NCBI GenBank assembly: GCA_009837395.1
Contig: VXTP01000001.1
Coordinates: forward strand, 1 to 57,051
Source of the DNA: Gemmatimonadota bacterium
GTDB taxonomy: Bacteria; JAAXHH01
Direction: 5' to 3'
DNA length: 57,051 nt
The position numbers and the translations under genes are program-made. The notes beneath the pieces were generated by a model. It searched no databases, had not been told where the DNA came from, and saw nothing but the letters and a program-made list of their open reading frames with translations. Positions 35,651 through 44,533 of this stretch are shown in pieces. Position 1 is the first letter of the stretch; every line of letters starts with the position of its first letter.

Positions 35651-36505
35651 TCACCCGAACCGCACGCGCGCCCTCTCGGCCGTTTCCACCAGGAACCGCC
35701 TGACCTCCTCCACCTGTCCGTAGTCGGCCAGGTGCTCTACGACGATGCACGTCCAATCCGGCAGGGATGCCGCGCGGCGCAACAGGCGCTCGTAGTCCAG
35801 CACGCCCTGCCCGGCGGGCTGTTCCTCAAGGTGCACGATGAGCGGCACGTCCCGGGCCGCCGCGTCCTTGGCGTGGACGTTCACGATGCGGCTTCCCAGG
35901 CGGTCGAAGGCGTCGTCGACGAACGCACCGGAATCGAACAGGGACAGGGGATCCAGGATGTTGGCGGGATCGAAATTGATCCCAATTCCGGGGTGGCCGA
36001 CTTCCGCTACCAGAGCTTCAGCACGGGCCACCGTAGACAGGATCGTCATCAGCGACATCTCCGGCGCGATGGTTACGCCGTGGTCAGCGGCGAAGGGCGC
36101 GACCTCCTTCAACGCCGCGACGAGGCGTGCCAGCGCTTCTTCGCCGTGGTTCTCCGGGTGGGGATACCAGGCGTTCGCCGGGTGTATGCCGCCGGCCTCC
36201 GTGAGGAGCACCCGGCAGCCGAGGGCCGAGGCCAGGGGCACGCGGTCGCGCAGGACCTGGAGATGGACCGCGGATTCATCGGGATCCGGACGGACGAGCG
36301 GCGTGCCCACGCTCCAGACCTGACCGATGGAGACGCCTTCCCCCTCGAGGATCTCGCGGACTGCGCGGCAGGCGTTCGCATCGACCGGCACGGCCGGTTC
36401 CAGGTCCACGCCCACGACGGAGAAACCCAGCTCCCTGACCCAGATTGCGGTTCCCTTCGTGATCCGGTCGAGCGGCGGGACGAAACTATCCAGGCAAAGT
36501 CTCAT
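35651..36505 (-). CDS. Sugar phosphate isomerase/epimerase-like TIM-barrel protein
   Basis: 284 residues of the xylose-isomerase-like barrel superfamily. Candidate metal ligands are the Glu in VTIAPEMSLM, the Asp in GINFDPANI, the His in IVNVHAKDA and the Glu in CIVVEHLADYG, each at the end of a beta-strand. Such proteins isomerise or epimerise sugars or sugar acids. It converges with the PhyH gene 15 bp away. The substrate cannot be assigned. Confidence 0.85.
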   Translation of the reverse strand: MRLCLDSFVPPLDRITKGTAIWVRELGFSVVGVDLEPAVPVDANACRAVREILEGEGVSIGQVWSVGTPLVRPDPDESAVHLQVLRDRVPLASALGCRVLLTEAGGIHPANAWYPHPENHGEEALARLVAALKEVAPFAADHGVTIAPEMSLMTILSTVARAEALVAEVGHPGIGINFDPANILDPLSLFDSGAFVDDAFDRLGSRIVNVHAKDAAARDVPLIVHLEEQPAGQGVLDYERLLRRAASLPDWTCIVVEHLADYGQVEEVRRFLVETAERARVRFG

Positions 36506-36551
36506 GAGGATTGGGAAATGATGAATTAACTCTTGTTGTTTAAGTCAGTTA

Positions 36552-36613
36552 CGCGAACGGCCTGATACGGGTTCGCGAAGGAATTGACACTTTCGCGCAT
36601 ATTTTGATAATAT
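36552..36613 (+). promoter_or_regulatory. Extended -10 promoter with upstream inverted repeat
   Basis: TTGACA (36584-36589), an 18-bp spacer and TAATAT (36608-36613) preceded by TG at 36605-36606 form an extended -10 promoter. Just upstream, CGCGAAC (36552-36558) and GTTCGCG (36571-36577) make a perfect 7-bp inverted repeat, a likely operator. It drives the methyltransferase gene, with a leader of about 130 nt. Confidence 0.65.
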
Positions 36614-36751
36614 ATGTATATTGAACGCGTGCAATTATAATACACGCCCGTGCGTGCCCGAACGACTCCACGCGTGATTTCCCGTGCGTTCGAGAGAAGG
36701 CGCACGCAAGGCACACAGACTAGTCATGGCACAGACAAGGAAAGTAAGCCG

Positions 36752-37384
36752 GTGAGCAGCAGGGACTTCTTCGATCGCGTCGCCCGGGACTGGGACGAAA
36801 TGCGAGAAGGGTATTACTCCGACGACGTCCGGGTGGGCGCCCTGGCGGCCGCCGAAGTCGAAGGGGGCAAAGTCGCCGCCGACATCGGCGCCGGCACGGG
36901 GTTTATCTCGCAGGGCTTGATCGAGGAAGGGCTGCGGGTGATTGCCGTCGACCAGTCCGAAGTCATCCTGAACGAAATGAAGTCGAAATTCGCCGGGTAT
37001 CCGGCGATCGACTATCGCGTCGGAAACGCCGAGGAACTGCCCATTCCTGCCGAAACGGTCGACTACGCCTTCGCCAACATGTGTCTCCATCACGTTGAAT
37101 CCCCGCCGGACGCCATCCGGGAAATGGTTAGAATCCTGAAACCGGGCGGAAAACTGGTGATCACGGACGCGGACGAGCACGAGTTCGAGTTTCTGCGCGA
37201 AGAGCACCACGACCGCTGGCTGGGATTCAAGCGAACCGATATCAGGTCGTGGTTCGAGGCGGCGGCACTGCGGGACGTACGCGTGGAAGACGCCGGCTCC
37301 TGCTGCGAAGTGCAGTCGACCTGCTGCGACGATTTCGCCCGTATCGGGATATTCGTGGCTTCGGGGCAGAAACGCACGGCGTAA
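36752..37384 (+). CDS. Class I SAM-dependent methyltransferase with Cys-rich C-terminus
   Basis: 210 residues from GTG at 36752, with AAGGA about 11 nt upstream; the frame is open further 5' to an ATG at 36650, but that part does not look like the family. Motif I is VAADIGAGTGFISQGL and the post-I acid is in VIAVDQSE. FANMCLHHVESPPDAIREMVRILKPGGKLVITDAD is typical of the UbiE/methyltransferase-11 group. The tail GSCCEVQSTCCDDFARIGIFVASG resembles a small subgroup with Cys pairs near the C-terminus, possibly metalloid-related. Substrate unknown. Confidence 0.85.
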   Translation: MSSRDFFDRVARDWDEMREGYYSDDVRVGALAAAEVEGGKVAADIGAGTGFISQGLIEEGLRVIAVDQSEVILNEMKSKFAGYPAIDYRVGNAEELPIPAETVDYAFANMCLHHVESPPDAIREMVRILKPGGKLVITDADEHEFEFLREEHHDRWLGFKRTDIRSWFEAAALRDVRVEDAGSCCEVQSTCCDDFARIGIFVASGQKRTA

Positions 37385-37414
37385 CCGTCGCCACAGGGCG
37401 TAACCGTCGCCACA
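37378..37414. repeat. 18-bp direct repeat spanning the methyltransferase stop
   Basis: The 18-bp segment GGCGTAACCGTCGCCACA at 37378-37395, which contains the TAA stop (37382-37384), is repeated exactly at 37397-37414. The period is 19 bp, so frame is not kept. Confidence 0.95.
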
Positions 37415-37445
37415 CATTGTCGCACGTTTGACAGGAAACCTTTTT

Positions 37446-39296
37446 ATGCATCCTGGCACCGAACACATCCCCGTCGCCATCTGTCACGACCACAAGGCGC
37501 TTTCGCGGACCGTCGCCGCGGAGATCGTGGCGTACGCGCAGGCGCGCGCCGATGCGGGGAAGATGGCCGTACTGGGCCTCTGCACGGGTTCGACGCCCAT
37601 CGACGTGTACGGGGAACTGATCGCGCTCCACCGCGGCGGCGTCAGTTTCGAGAACATCGTCACCTTCAACCTCGACGAGTACTATCCCATGTCGCGGCAG
37701 TCGGCCCAGAGCTATCACCGCTACATGCACGAGTATCTCTTCGACCATGTCGACATACCCGCGGACCAGGTCCACATCCCCCTGGGCGACCTGGCCCCGG
37801 AGGAGATCGAGGATCACTGCGCCTGGTACGAGGAACGGATCCAGGCCGTGGGCGGCATCGGCATCCAGCTCCTGGGCATCGGGCGCACCGGCCACATCGG
37901 ATTCAACGAGCCGGGCTCCCTGCCGAACACCCGCACCCGGCTGATCCGGCTGGACGAGAGCACGCGCAAGGACGCCGCTTCCGATTTCTTCGGCGAGGAC
38001 AACGTGCCCATCGAGGCGGTGACCATGGGCGTGGGTACCATCCTCGACGCGGAACGCATCATCCTCATGGCCACGGGCGAACACAAAGCGCCTATCATCC
38101 GCCAGGCGGTGGAGGGCGAGGTCAGCCCCCTGGTGGCGGCCAGCTACCTCCAGAACCACCCGAACGCGACGGTCTTCATCGATCCGCCCGCGTCCAGCGA
38201 GCTGACCCGGGTAAAGCGTCCCTGGCTGAACAACCACGCGGTGGATTGGACCGACCAGCTTTCGCAAAGGGCCGTGCTCTGGCTGTGCGAGCAGGTTGAA
38301 AAGCCGGTATTGCACCTGCAGCGAAGGGATTACAATGCCTGCGACCTCTACTCCCTGGTCGATACCGTCCCTTCGGTCGACGAACTCAACCGGAAGACCT
38401 TCGAGGCGGTTCGCGCCAAGATCTACGGCCGCGAGGACTTCTTCTCCAACAAGCGGTGCATCTGCTTCTCGCCCCACCCGGACGACGACGTCATCTCCAT
38501 GGGCGGCACGCTGTACCGCCTGTCCGGCGCCGGGAACGACATCACCATCGCCTACATGACCAGCGGCAACATCGCCGTCTTCGACGAGGACGTGAAACGG
38601 CTCATCGATTTCATCGGCCTGACCTTCCGCGACCTGGGATGCGCCCACGCGAAGTTCGACGGCATCGTGGAGAAGGTGCGGTCCTTCATCGAGACGAAAC
38701 AGGCCGGCCAGGTGGACATCCCCGAAGTCCAGGTCATCAAGACCAACATCCGCCGGTCCGAAGCCATCGCTGCGGCCTCGACGCTCGACATCCCGCCGGA
38801 GAAGACTCGGTTCCTGGACCTGCCCTTCTACAAGACCGGCCAGGTGAAGAAGCACCCCATCGGCGAAGAGGACGTGGGGATCGTCCTCGATCTGCTCAAC
38901 GACATCCGTCCCGAAGTCGTCTTCGTCGCCGGAGACCTGTCCGATCCCCACGGCACCCATCGCATGTGCAAGGAGGTCATCGACCAGGCCCTCGCCGTCT
39001 ACGACCGGACGGACCCGGACGTGTGGCTCTATCGGGGCGCCTGGCAGGAGTGGGAAGTGGACGAGGCGGACGTTTTTATCCCCCTTTCCTACGAAGACCT
39101 TCAGCGCAAGATCCAGGCCATCTTCCGGCACGAATCCCAGAAGGACACCGCCATGTTCCCCGGCGCGTACGACGACCGGGAATTCTGGGAGCGGGTGCAG
39201 GACCGCAACACCCACACGGCCCGGCGTCTCGACAAGCTGGGCTTCCCCCAGTACTACGCCATGGAAGCCTTCGTCCTCGAGCGCGGCCGGGGTTGA
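37446..39296 (+). CDS. NagB-like / LmbE (PIG-L) two-domain protein
   Basis: 616 residues from ATG at 37446 (AGGAAA about 10 nt upstream). The N-terminal domain (about 10-265) is glucosamine-6-phosphate deaminase-like: GLCTGSTP, TFNLDEYYPM, GIGRTGHIGFNEPGS. The C-terminal domain (about 335-615) is an LmbE/PIG-L zinc deacetylase, with PHPDDDVISMGG as the metal motif and DLSDPHGTH later. A deacetylase joined to a deaminase would turn an N-acetylglucosamine derivative into a fructose derivative plus ammonia. Such fusions are known in other bacteria, notably Bacteroides; their exact substrate is not clear. Confidence 0.9.
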   Translation: MHPGTEHIPVAICHDHKALSRTVAAEIVAYAQARADAGKMAVLGLCTGSTPIDVYGELIALHRGGVSFENIVTFNLDEYYPMSRQSAQSYHRYMHEYLFDHVDIPADQVHIPLGDLAPEEIEDHCAWYEERIQAVGGIGIQLLGIGRTGHIGFNEPGSLPNTRTRLIRLDESTRKDAASDFFGEDNVPIEAVTMGVGTILDAERIILMATGEHKAPIIRQAVEGEVSPLVAASYLQNHPNATVFIDPPASSELTRVKRPWLNNHAVDWTDQLSQRAVLWLCEQVEKPVLHLQRRDYNACDLYSLVDTVPSVDELNRKTFEAVRAKIYGREDFFSNKRCICFSPHPDDDVISMGGTLYRLSGAGNDITIAYMTSGNIAVFDEDVKRLIDFIGLTFRDLGCAHAKFDGIVEKVRSFIETKQAGQVDIPEVQVIKTNIRRSEAIAAASTLDIPPEKTRFLDLPFYKTGQVKKHPIGEEDVGIVLDLLNDIRPEVVFVAGDLSDPHGTHRMCKEVIDQALAVYDRTDPDVWLYRGAWQEWEVDEADVFIPLSYEDLQRKIQAIFRHESQKDTAMFPGAYDDREFWERVQDRNTHTARRLDKLGFPQYYAMEAFVLERGRG

Positions 39297-39373
39297 CGGA
39301 ACCGCGGCGCGAACGCGTTGTTCTCCGTGTGTCTCGCCGGCCGCTGTCTCCCGCCGGATCTATCGAAAAGCAG

Positions 39374-39403
39374 TTGATCTTCCGAACTTCATTCCATTAT
39401 ATT
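39374..39403 (+). promoter_or_regulatory. Candidate sigma-70 promoter upstream of panE-like gene
   Basis: TTGATC (39374-39379), an 18-bp spacer and TATATT (39398-39403). The leader to the GTG at 39530 would be about 120 nt. Matches are 4/6 and 5/6. Confidence 0.45.
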
Positions 39404-39529
39404 GGCCTGCTTGCTTGACGGCGCGGAACCGGAGGCGTAGGCGGCTTCCGACCCGCTGCGGCGACATCTGGAAGGCGTCCTGTGTAAATCGATTCATCGA
39501 CCGGGATTCGGGGACCAGCGGAGGCACAT

Positions 39530-40477
39530 GTGCGCATTGCGGTATTCGGTACAGGAGGCGTAGGCGGTTATTACGGCGGAAGGCTCGCTGAAGCGGGGGA
39601 AGAGGTCGTATTCATCGCGCGCGGCGAGCACCTGGAAGCCCTTCAGCGGGACGGTCTCCGCGTGGAAAGCACCAAGGGCGACTTTACGCTGCCCTCCATC
39701 GAGGCCATCGGCGATTCCAGCCAGGCCGGCGACGTGGACGTCGTCATGCTTTGCGTCAAGTGCTGGCAGGTGCCCGACGCCCTCGACGGACTCCGGCCCC
39801 TGCTCGGACCGGATACCTGCATCCTGCCCATGGAAAACGGGGTGGAGACCCCGGAGCAACTCGCCAGGGAATTCGGCTGGCATCACGTACTCGGCGGCGT
39901 ATGCGGGATCGTCTCGTTCATTGCCGAGCCAGGTCTCATCCGGCACGTCGCCTACGAACCCTTCGTCAATTTCGGCGAATGGGACAACCGGTCCAGCGAA
40001 CGGGTCGACCGGCTGCGCCGGGCCTTTGAAGGCACGAGGGGACTCATTGTCGACACGCCGGCGGACATTCAGGCCGCCATGTGGCGCAAGTACATCCTCA
40101 TCGCCTCGTGGAGCGGGATCGGCGGCGTGACCCGCGCGCCGATCGGCGTCGTTCGCAGCCAGCCCGGGACGCGGCGGCTTCTCGAGACGGCCATGGAGGA
40201 AATCCACCAGGTGGCCACCGCCCTGGGCGTCAGCCTCCCGGAAGACATCGTGGCCCAGACCCTGGCCACCCTGGACAGCGTGGAATACGGCGGTACCGCC
40301 TCCATGCAGCGGGATATCATGGAAGAACGCTTCTCCGAACTTGAAGCCCAGACCGGCGCGCTCGTCCGCATGGGCAGGGAAGCGGGCGTGCCCACGCCGG
40401 TCAACGAATTCATCTACCATGCGCTTCGGCCGATGGAACTGCGCACCCGCGAGCAGGTGTCCTTCGAGACGCCCTGA
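39530..40477 (+). CDS. Ketopantoate reductase family (PanE/ApbA) oxidoreductase
   Basis: 315 residues from GTG at 39530 with GGAGG 6 nt upstream. The Rossmann motif FGTGGVGGYYGG binds NADPH. The conserved Lys of the family appears in AMWRKYILIAS, and VNEFIYHALRP lies near the C-terminus. The family makes pantoate for coenzyme A, but many paralogues reduce other 2-oxo acids. No other pantothenate genes are near, and the next genes concern methyl transfer, so I leave the symbol blank. Confidence 0.88.
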   Translation: MRIAVFGTGGVGGYYGGRLAEAGEEVVFIARGEHLEALQRDGLRVESTKGDFTLPSIEAIGDSSQAGDVDVVMLCVKCWQVPDALDGLRPLLGPDTCILPMENGVETPEQLAREFGWHHVLGGVCGIVSFIAEPGLIRHVAYEPFVNFGEWDNRSSERVDRLRRAFEGTRGLIVDTPADIQAAMWRKYILIASWSGIGGVTRAPIGVVRSQPGTRRLLETAMEEIHQVATALGVSLPEDIVAQTLATLDSVEYGGTASMQRDIMEERFSELEAQTGALVRMGREAGVPTPVNEFIYHALRPMELRTREQVSFETP

Positions 40478-40558
40478 GCCGCGGCGGCAGCCATGCAGGC
40501 GCCCGGCGATGTCCATTCAGTCGCCAGGCGAACGGACCGTTCTTCCGGAGTATGCAGC

Positions 40559-41566
40559 ATGATATCCTTTCTCGAACGCATCGCCGACGACCGCCCCCTC
40601 CTCTACGACGGCGGTTTCGGCACCGAACTGTTCGCCCACGGCATTGAACTGGCCAACAGCGCGCTGGCCAATGAACTGTACCCCGATATTGTCAGCAGTA
40701 TCCATTCCGATTATATTGAAGCGGGCGCCGAGGTGATCGGCACCAACACATTCGTGGCTTCGTATCCTCACCTCGAAATGGCCGGGAAGGATGCGTCGGA
40801 ATCCGACGGACTGATCCGGCTGGCAGTGGAACACGCCCGGGCCGCCATCGAACGCAGTGAGAGGGACGTGTACCTCGCCGGATCCATCGGTCCCCTGCCG
40901 GGTGCCATCGAGGCCGACAGCGGCGATACGGAGTTCGGCATTGCGAACAGCATCGCACGGGACGCCCACGAGCGCGTGGGATCACTCCTGGCCGAGGGAG
41001 GCGTCGATTTCTTCTGCGTCGAGACCATGTTCTCCGCCAACGAGGCGGCCCTGGCCATCGACGAATTGCGGAAGTTCGGCCTGCCCATCGCCGTGAACCT
41101 GACGTACAAGTACACTAAGGATCGAACCACGGGCGAGGTGATTTACAAAACGGACTGGGGGCATTCGGCTGCGGATCTGCTTGAGATCCTCGCGGGCGGT
41201 GCGCAGTCCGATGGGCACGACCTGCTCGGGCACGTTCAGATCGTTGGCCTGAACTGTGGCGCGGAGTCCCGGCGGGACGAGCACACGGGTATGCCCCACG
41301 CCATAAACGGCATCGGCCAGTTGAAGCGTGCCATGGAGACCAGGCAGGATCCGCCGAAACGGATGATGGCCTACCCCAACGCGGGGAAGGCCCGCCTGGA
41401 TGAGCAGCACCGGACCTACTACGCCAACACGCCGGAGGAAATGGCCGCCTTCGTGCCGGACCTCCTGCAGGCCGGCGCATATTTCATCGGCGGCTGCTGC
41501 GGTACGGGCGTCGCCCACATCCGGGCCTTCCGCGAGGCAATGGACCGTATGGACCAGGCGGCTTGA
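40559..41566 (+). CDS. Homocysteine S-methyltransferase (Hcy-binding domain only)
   Basis: 335 residues from ATG at 40559 with GGAG 8 nt upstream. It is a single Hcy-binding zinc barrel: DGGFGTELF at the N-terminus, C233 in GLNCGAES and C313-C314 in IGGCCGTG are the three zinc cysteines that activate homocysteine thiolate. It corresponds to the first domain of methionine synthase MetH, without folate, cobalamin or activation domains. Betaine- and S-methylmethionine-dependent enzymes share this fold. Genes downstream encode a corrinoid protein and its activator, which suggests a methylcorrinoid donor. Confidence 0.9.
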   Translation: MISFLERIADDRPLLYDGGFGTELFAHGIELANSALANELYPDIVSSIHSDYIEAGAEVIGTNTFVASYPHLEMAGKDASESDGLIRLAVEHARAAIERSERDVYLAGSIGPLPGAIEADSGDTEFGIANSIARDAHERVGSLLAEGGVDFFCVETMFSANEAALAIDELRKFGLPIAVNLTYKYTKDRTTGEVIYKTDWGHSAADLLEILAGGAQSDGHDLLGHVQIVGLNCGAESRRDEHTGMPHAINGIGQLKRAMETRQDPPKRMMAYPNAGKARLDEQHRTYYANTPEEMAAFVPDLLQAGAYFIGGCCGTGVAHIRAFREAMDRMDQAA

Positions 41567-41583
41567 GCACAGGATCGATCACC

Positions 41584-41865
41584 ATGGCGGTGTACCAGGT
41601 ACTTTACTGGCGGGACATCCCGGCGCAGGTGCGCGTCTTCGGAGGCAGTAGTGGCGGCCGCCGGCCCCTCTCGCGCCCGATGCCCGACTGGTTCCAGCAG
41701 GAGATCGACCGGGTGGCCATGCGGGACGGGCTGACCGGCACCGACGCCTACCTGGACGAGTGGCAATGGTCCGGTAAGCAGGAATGGCCGGGCGAGGAAG
41801 AAGAGGTCGAAGCGGTGGCGGAAGCCGTTCTGAAGCAGTTGGAAGACGGATACGACAGGGGATAG
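41584..41865 (+). CDS. Small 'virulence factor' family (PF13769-like) protein
   Basis: 93 residues from ATG at 41584, 17 bp after the methyltransferase stop. MAVYQVLYWRDIPAQVRVFGG and RPMPDWFQQEIDRVAM are the conserved segments of a small family labelled 'virulence factor', a name with no clear basis here. The end is acidic (PGEEEEVEAVAEAVLKQLED). I recall relatives beside corrinoid and homocysteine methyltransferase genes in marine alphaproteobacteria, which would make it an accessory of methyl transfer. Function unproven. Confidence 0.7.
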   Translation: MAVYQVLYWRDIPAQVRVFGGSSGGRRPLSRPMPDWFQQEIDRVAMRDGLTGTDAYLDEWQWSGKQEWPGEEEEVEAVAEAVLKQLEDGYDRG

Positions 41866-41970
41866 TTCCGACCGCGCACGGATAAGAGACGGGCCTCGGC
41901 AGGCGATCCGGCGAAAGGCCAGCCGCGCCGGATCGTGCCGGCCGGGAACGGTCACAAACGAGGCAGTCCA

Positions 41971-42609
41971 TTGGGTCAGACCATCGACATAGGCAGGCGC
42001 ATCGAACTGGTACCCCTCGATGCCCATTTCGGGGACATTTCGATCGGCCTGTACCGCCAGCAGGATGACTCGGGACCGGTCTACCGGGTATTCACCTACA
42101 GCCGGCGGGAAGGCGTCGAGGACCGGATCGCCTTCGTGGTGCAGGCCATGGAAGTCCTTGGAGGCATGGAGCCGGCCGAAGGCGGGCGCCTGCGGTTTCA
42201 CTGCGGCTATGCACACCAGCTGGCGATAAAGCGGGTTTTCCTCGAAGCCTGCAAGCTGGATCCGGCCGGCCCCGTCGAACCACGGCCGCTGCAGATCCTG
42301 GACAAGAAGTCAGGCTTGCAAATCCAGGTCCTGAGCGAGGGCGACGGCGTCTACCGCGTCACGGCCCACGGCGAGGGCAAGGACCGCGAGCGCCGTATCT
42401 CCTTCATCGCCGGCGGGCTGATGAAACTGGCCGAGATGGACGAGGTAAGCGGCACCCTGGACCAGGTGGCTTTCCCCTGTGGCCAGGAACACGACGCGCT
42501 GGTGGGGCTGTTGCTGGTCCGCGCACCCAACGTCCGCGCTGTCCTGCGCGAACAGGAGGCGGTCGCGAGCCGGGGCGTCCTGGCCGCGCCCAGTCAGCAG
42601 GACGGTTAA
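41971..42609 (+). CDS. Unrecognised protein in the corrinoid methyltransferase locus
   Basis: 212 residues from TTG at 41971, with GAGG about 8 nt upstream; GTG at 41935 is an alternative. No signal peptide, membrane span or known motif is seen. The first half contains RVFTYSRREGVEDRIAFVVQAMEVLGG, and the second half has the similar DRERRISFIAGGLMKLAEMDEVSG, so the protein may be an internal duplication. Each half also has a CG(Y/Q) motif near its end (HCGYAHQLA; PCGQEHDAL). It lies 11 bp before the UroD-type gene and is probably cotranscribed with it. Confidence 0.7.
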   Translation: MGQTIDIGRRIELVPLDAHFGDISIGLYRQQDDSGPVYRVFTYSRREGVEDRIAFVVQAMEVLGGMEPAEGGRLRFHCGYAHQLAIKRVFLEACKLDPAGPVEPRPLQILDKKSGLQIQVLSEGDGVYRVTAHGEGKDRERRISFIAGGLMKLAEMDEVSGTLDQVAFPCGQEHDALVGLLLVRAPNVRAVLREQEAVASRGVLAAPSQQDG

Positions 42610-42620
42610 AGGAGACCGTT

Positions 42621-43664
42621 ATGAGCGATAACACCATCAAGCAGATGAAGGGCCGGGACCGGGTACTCGCCGCCCTGAAGGGAGAGCCCGTGGACCGCAC
42701 GCCCGTGTGCAATCCGACGTCCGTCGCCACGGTGGAACTGATGGATCTCGTCGAGGCGCCTTTTCCGGACGCCAACCGGGACCCGGAGCTCATGGCCCGT
42801 CTGGCGGCCACGAGCTACACGGAACTCGGATTCGACACCATCATGCCGGTCTTTACCATCATCCAGGAGTCTTCCGCGCTGGGTTGCAAGATCCAGTGGG
42901 AGCAAAAGGACAACTGGCCAACCGTCCAGATGCGCGAACCCATCTGGACAGACGTGGACGACATCAAGCTCCCCCCGGATTTCCTGACGCACCAGGACAC
43001 GAAATGCGTCCTCGACGCCATCAGCAAGCTCAAGAAGGAATACGGCGACGAGGTGGCGGTCATCGGCAAGACCATGGGGCCCTGGTCCCTGGGGTATCAC
43101 TGCTTCGGCGTGGAACCCTTCCTGCTCATGTCACTGGACGACCCCGGCAGGACCCATCTCGCCCTGGACCGCATGAAGGAAGCCACAGTGGAGTTCGGCA
43201 TCGCGCAGATCGAGGCCGGCGCGGACGCCCTGACCCTGCCGGACCACGCCACGGGCGACCTGGTGAGCAGCGACTACTACCGGCGGTTTCTGCGGGACCT
43301 GCACATCGAGATGGCCGAACGGATTCCCATCCCGCTGATCATGCATATCTGCGGGCGTACCGTGGACCGCATGGGTTACATCGCCGAGACCGGCTTCGCG
43401 GCCTTTCATTTCGATTCGAAGAACAAGCCCCAGGAATCCATGGAGGCCGTGGACGGCAAGATCTCCCTCGTGGGCAACATCAACAATCCCGAGACGCTTT
43501 TCGCGCGGGGACCGGAAGAGGTGTGCATGGAAGTGCACCAGAACCTGGAACACGGTATTCATATGGTGGGACCGGAGTGCGCGGTTCCCCTGCAGGCGTC
43601 CGTCGAGAACCTGAAGGCGATCCCGCAGGCGGTGAAGGACTGGCACAAGGCTCACACGGCATGA
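42621..43664 (+). CDS. UroD/MtaA/CmuA-type corrinoid methyltransferase
   Basis: 347 residues; AGGAG lies 7 nt before the ATG. The uroporphyrinogen-decarboxylase fold here carries the zinc-thiol motif of methylcobamide methyltransferases, H242-x-C244 (MHICGRT) and C320 (GPECAVPLQ), not the residues of true UroD. Relatives (MtaA, MtbA, CmuA) move methyl groups between a corrinoid protein and a thiol or methyl donor. The corrinoid protein is the next gene, 25 bp on. Donor or acceptor is unknown. Confidence 0.9.
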   Translation: MSDNTIKQMKGRDRVLAALKGEPVDRTPVCNPTSVATVELMDLVEAPFPDANRDPELMARLAATSYTELGFDTIMPVFTIIQESSALGCKIQWEQKDNWPTVQMREPIWTDVDDIKLPPDFLTHQDTKCVLDAISKLKKEYGDEVAVIGKTMGPWSLGYHCFGVEPFLLMSLDDPGRTHLALDRMKEATVEFGIAQIEAGADALTLPDHATGDLVSSDYYRRFLRDLHIEMAERIPIPLIMHICGRTVDRMGYIAETGFAAFHFDSKNKPQESMEAVDGKISLVGNINNPETLFARGPEEVCMEVHQNLEHGIHMVGPECAVPLQASVENLKAIPQAVKDWHKAHTA

Positions 43665-43689
43665 AACCGGGAGGACCGGACAGGAGCGC

Positions 43690-44454
43690 ATGGCAGCACT
43701 AAACGATATCGCCAACGACTTTCTGAAGGACGAGATAGAAGAGTTCATCGAACGACCCCACGAGCGGACGCGGATCATCGACGCGTTCGCCCGGGCGACG
43801 CCCGCCATGCAGGAGATTTCCGCGGCCCTCATCGATGGGGACAACGGGACGGTCGACACGCTGACCCGGGCGGCGCTGGACGACGGGATCGAAGCGCTGG
43901 AGGTGATGGACGACGGCCTGATCGCCGGCATGAGCGTCGTGGGCATCAAGTTCCGGGAGAACTTCATCTTCGTCCCGGAAGTCCTCGCCTGCGCCCGGGC
44001 CATGAAAGCCGGGATGGCCCACATCGAGCCCATCCTCTCCGCCTCGGGCATCGAACCTGTCGGCACCGTCATCATGGGCACGGTCAAGGGCGACCTCCAC
44101 GACATCGGCAAGAACCTGTGCATCATGATGCTGCGCGGCGCCGGGTTCGTGGTCCACGACCTGGGGGTGGACACCTCCGAGGACGAGTTCATGGACGCGG
44201 TGGAGGAGCATGAAGCGCCCCTGCTGGGCATGTCGGCCCTGCTCACCACGACCATGCCCAACATGGGCAAGACCATCGACGCCTTCATCGACAACGACAT
44301 GCGGGAGGACGTCAAGATCATGGTGGGCGGCGCGTCGGTCACCCAGGAGTTCGCCGACGACATGGGTGCCGACGGCACCGCGGAGGACGCGGTGGGCTGC
44401 GTGGAACTGGCCCAGCGTCTCCTCGTAGAACTTAAGCAGGAACAGGATGCCTGA
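43690..44454 (+). CDS. Corrinoid (B12-binding) methyl carrier protein
   Basis: 254 residues. An N-terminal helical cap (about 1-120) precedes the cobalamin domain with D135-x-H137-x-x-G140 (GDLHDIGKN), where His is the lower cobalt ligand, GMSALLTTTMPNM (the S-x-L strand) and MVGGASVT (the GG motif). It resembles MtaC/MtbC/MttC proteins and the B12 module of MetH. It would carry methyl between the UroD-type protein and an acceptor such as homocysteine. Confidence 0.93.
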   Translation: MAALNDIANDFLKDEIEEFIERPHERTRIIDAFARATPAMQEISAALIDGDNGTVDTLTRAALDDGIEALEVMDDGLIAGMSVVGIKFRENFIFVPEVLACARAMKAGMAHIEPILSASGIEPVGTVIMGTVKGDLHDIGKNLCIMMLRGAGFVVHDLGVDTSEDEFMDAVEEHEAPLLGMSALLTTTMPNMGKTIDAFIDNDMREDVKIMVGGASVTQEFADDMGADGTAEDAVGCVELAQRLLVELKQEQDA

Positions 44455-44533
44455 CGGCCGGCCAAAGCGCGGAACGGCTGGGCGGTGGAATGACTGATGA
44501 GCAGCCGGCTGGCAGCCTACCCTCAATTTCCCC

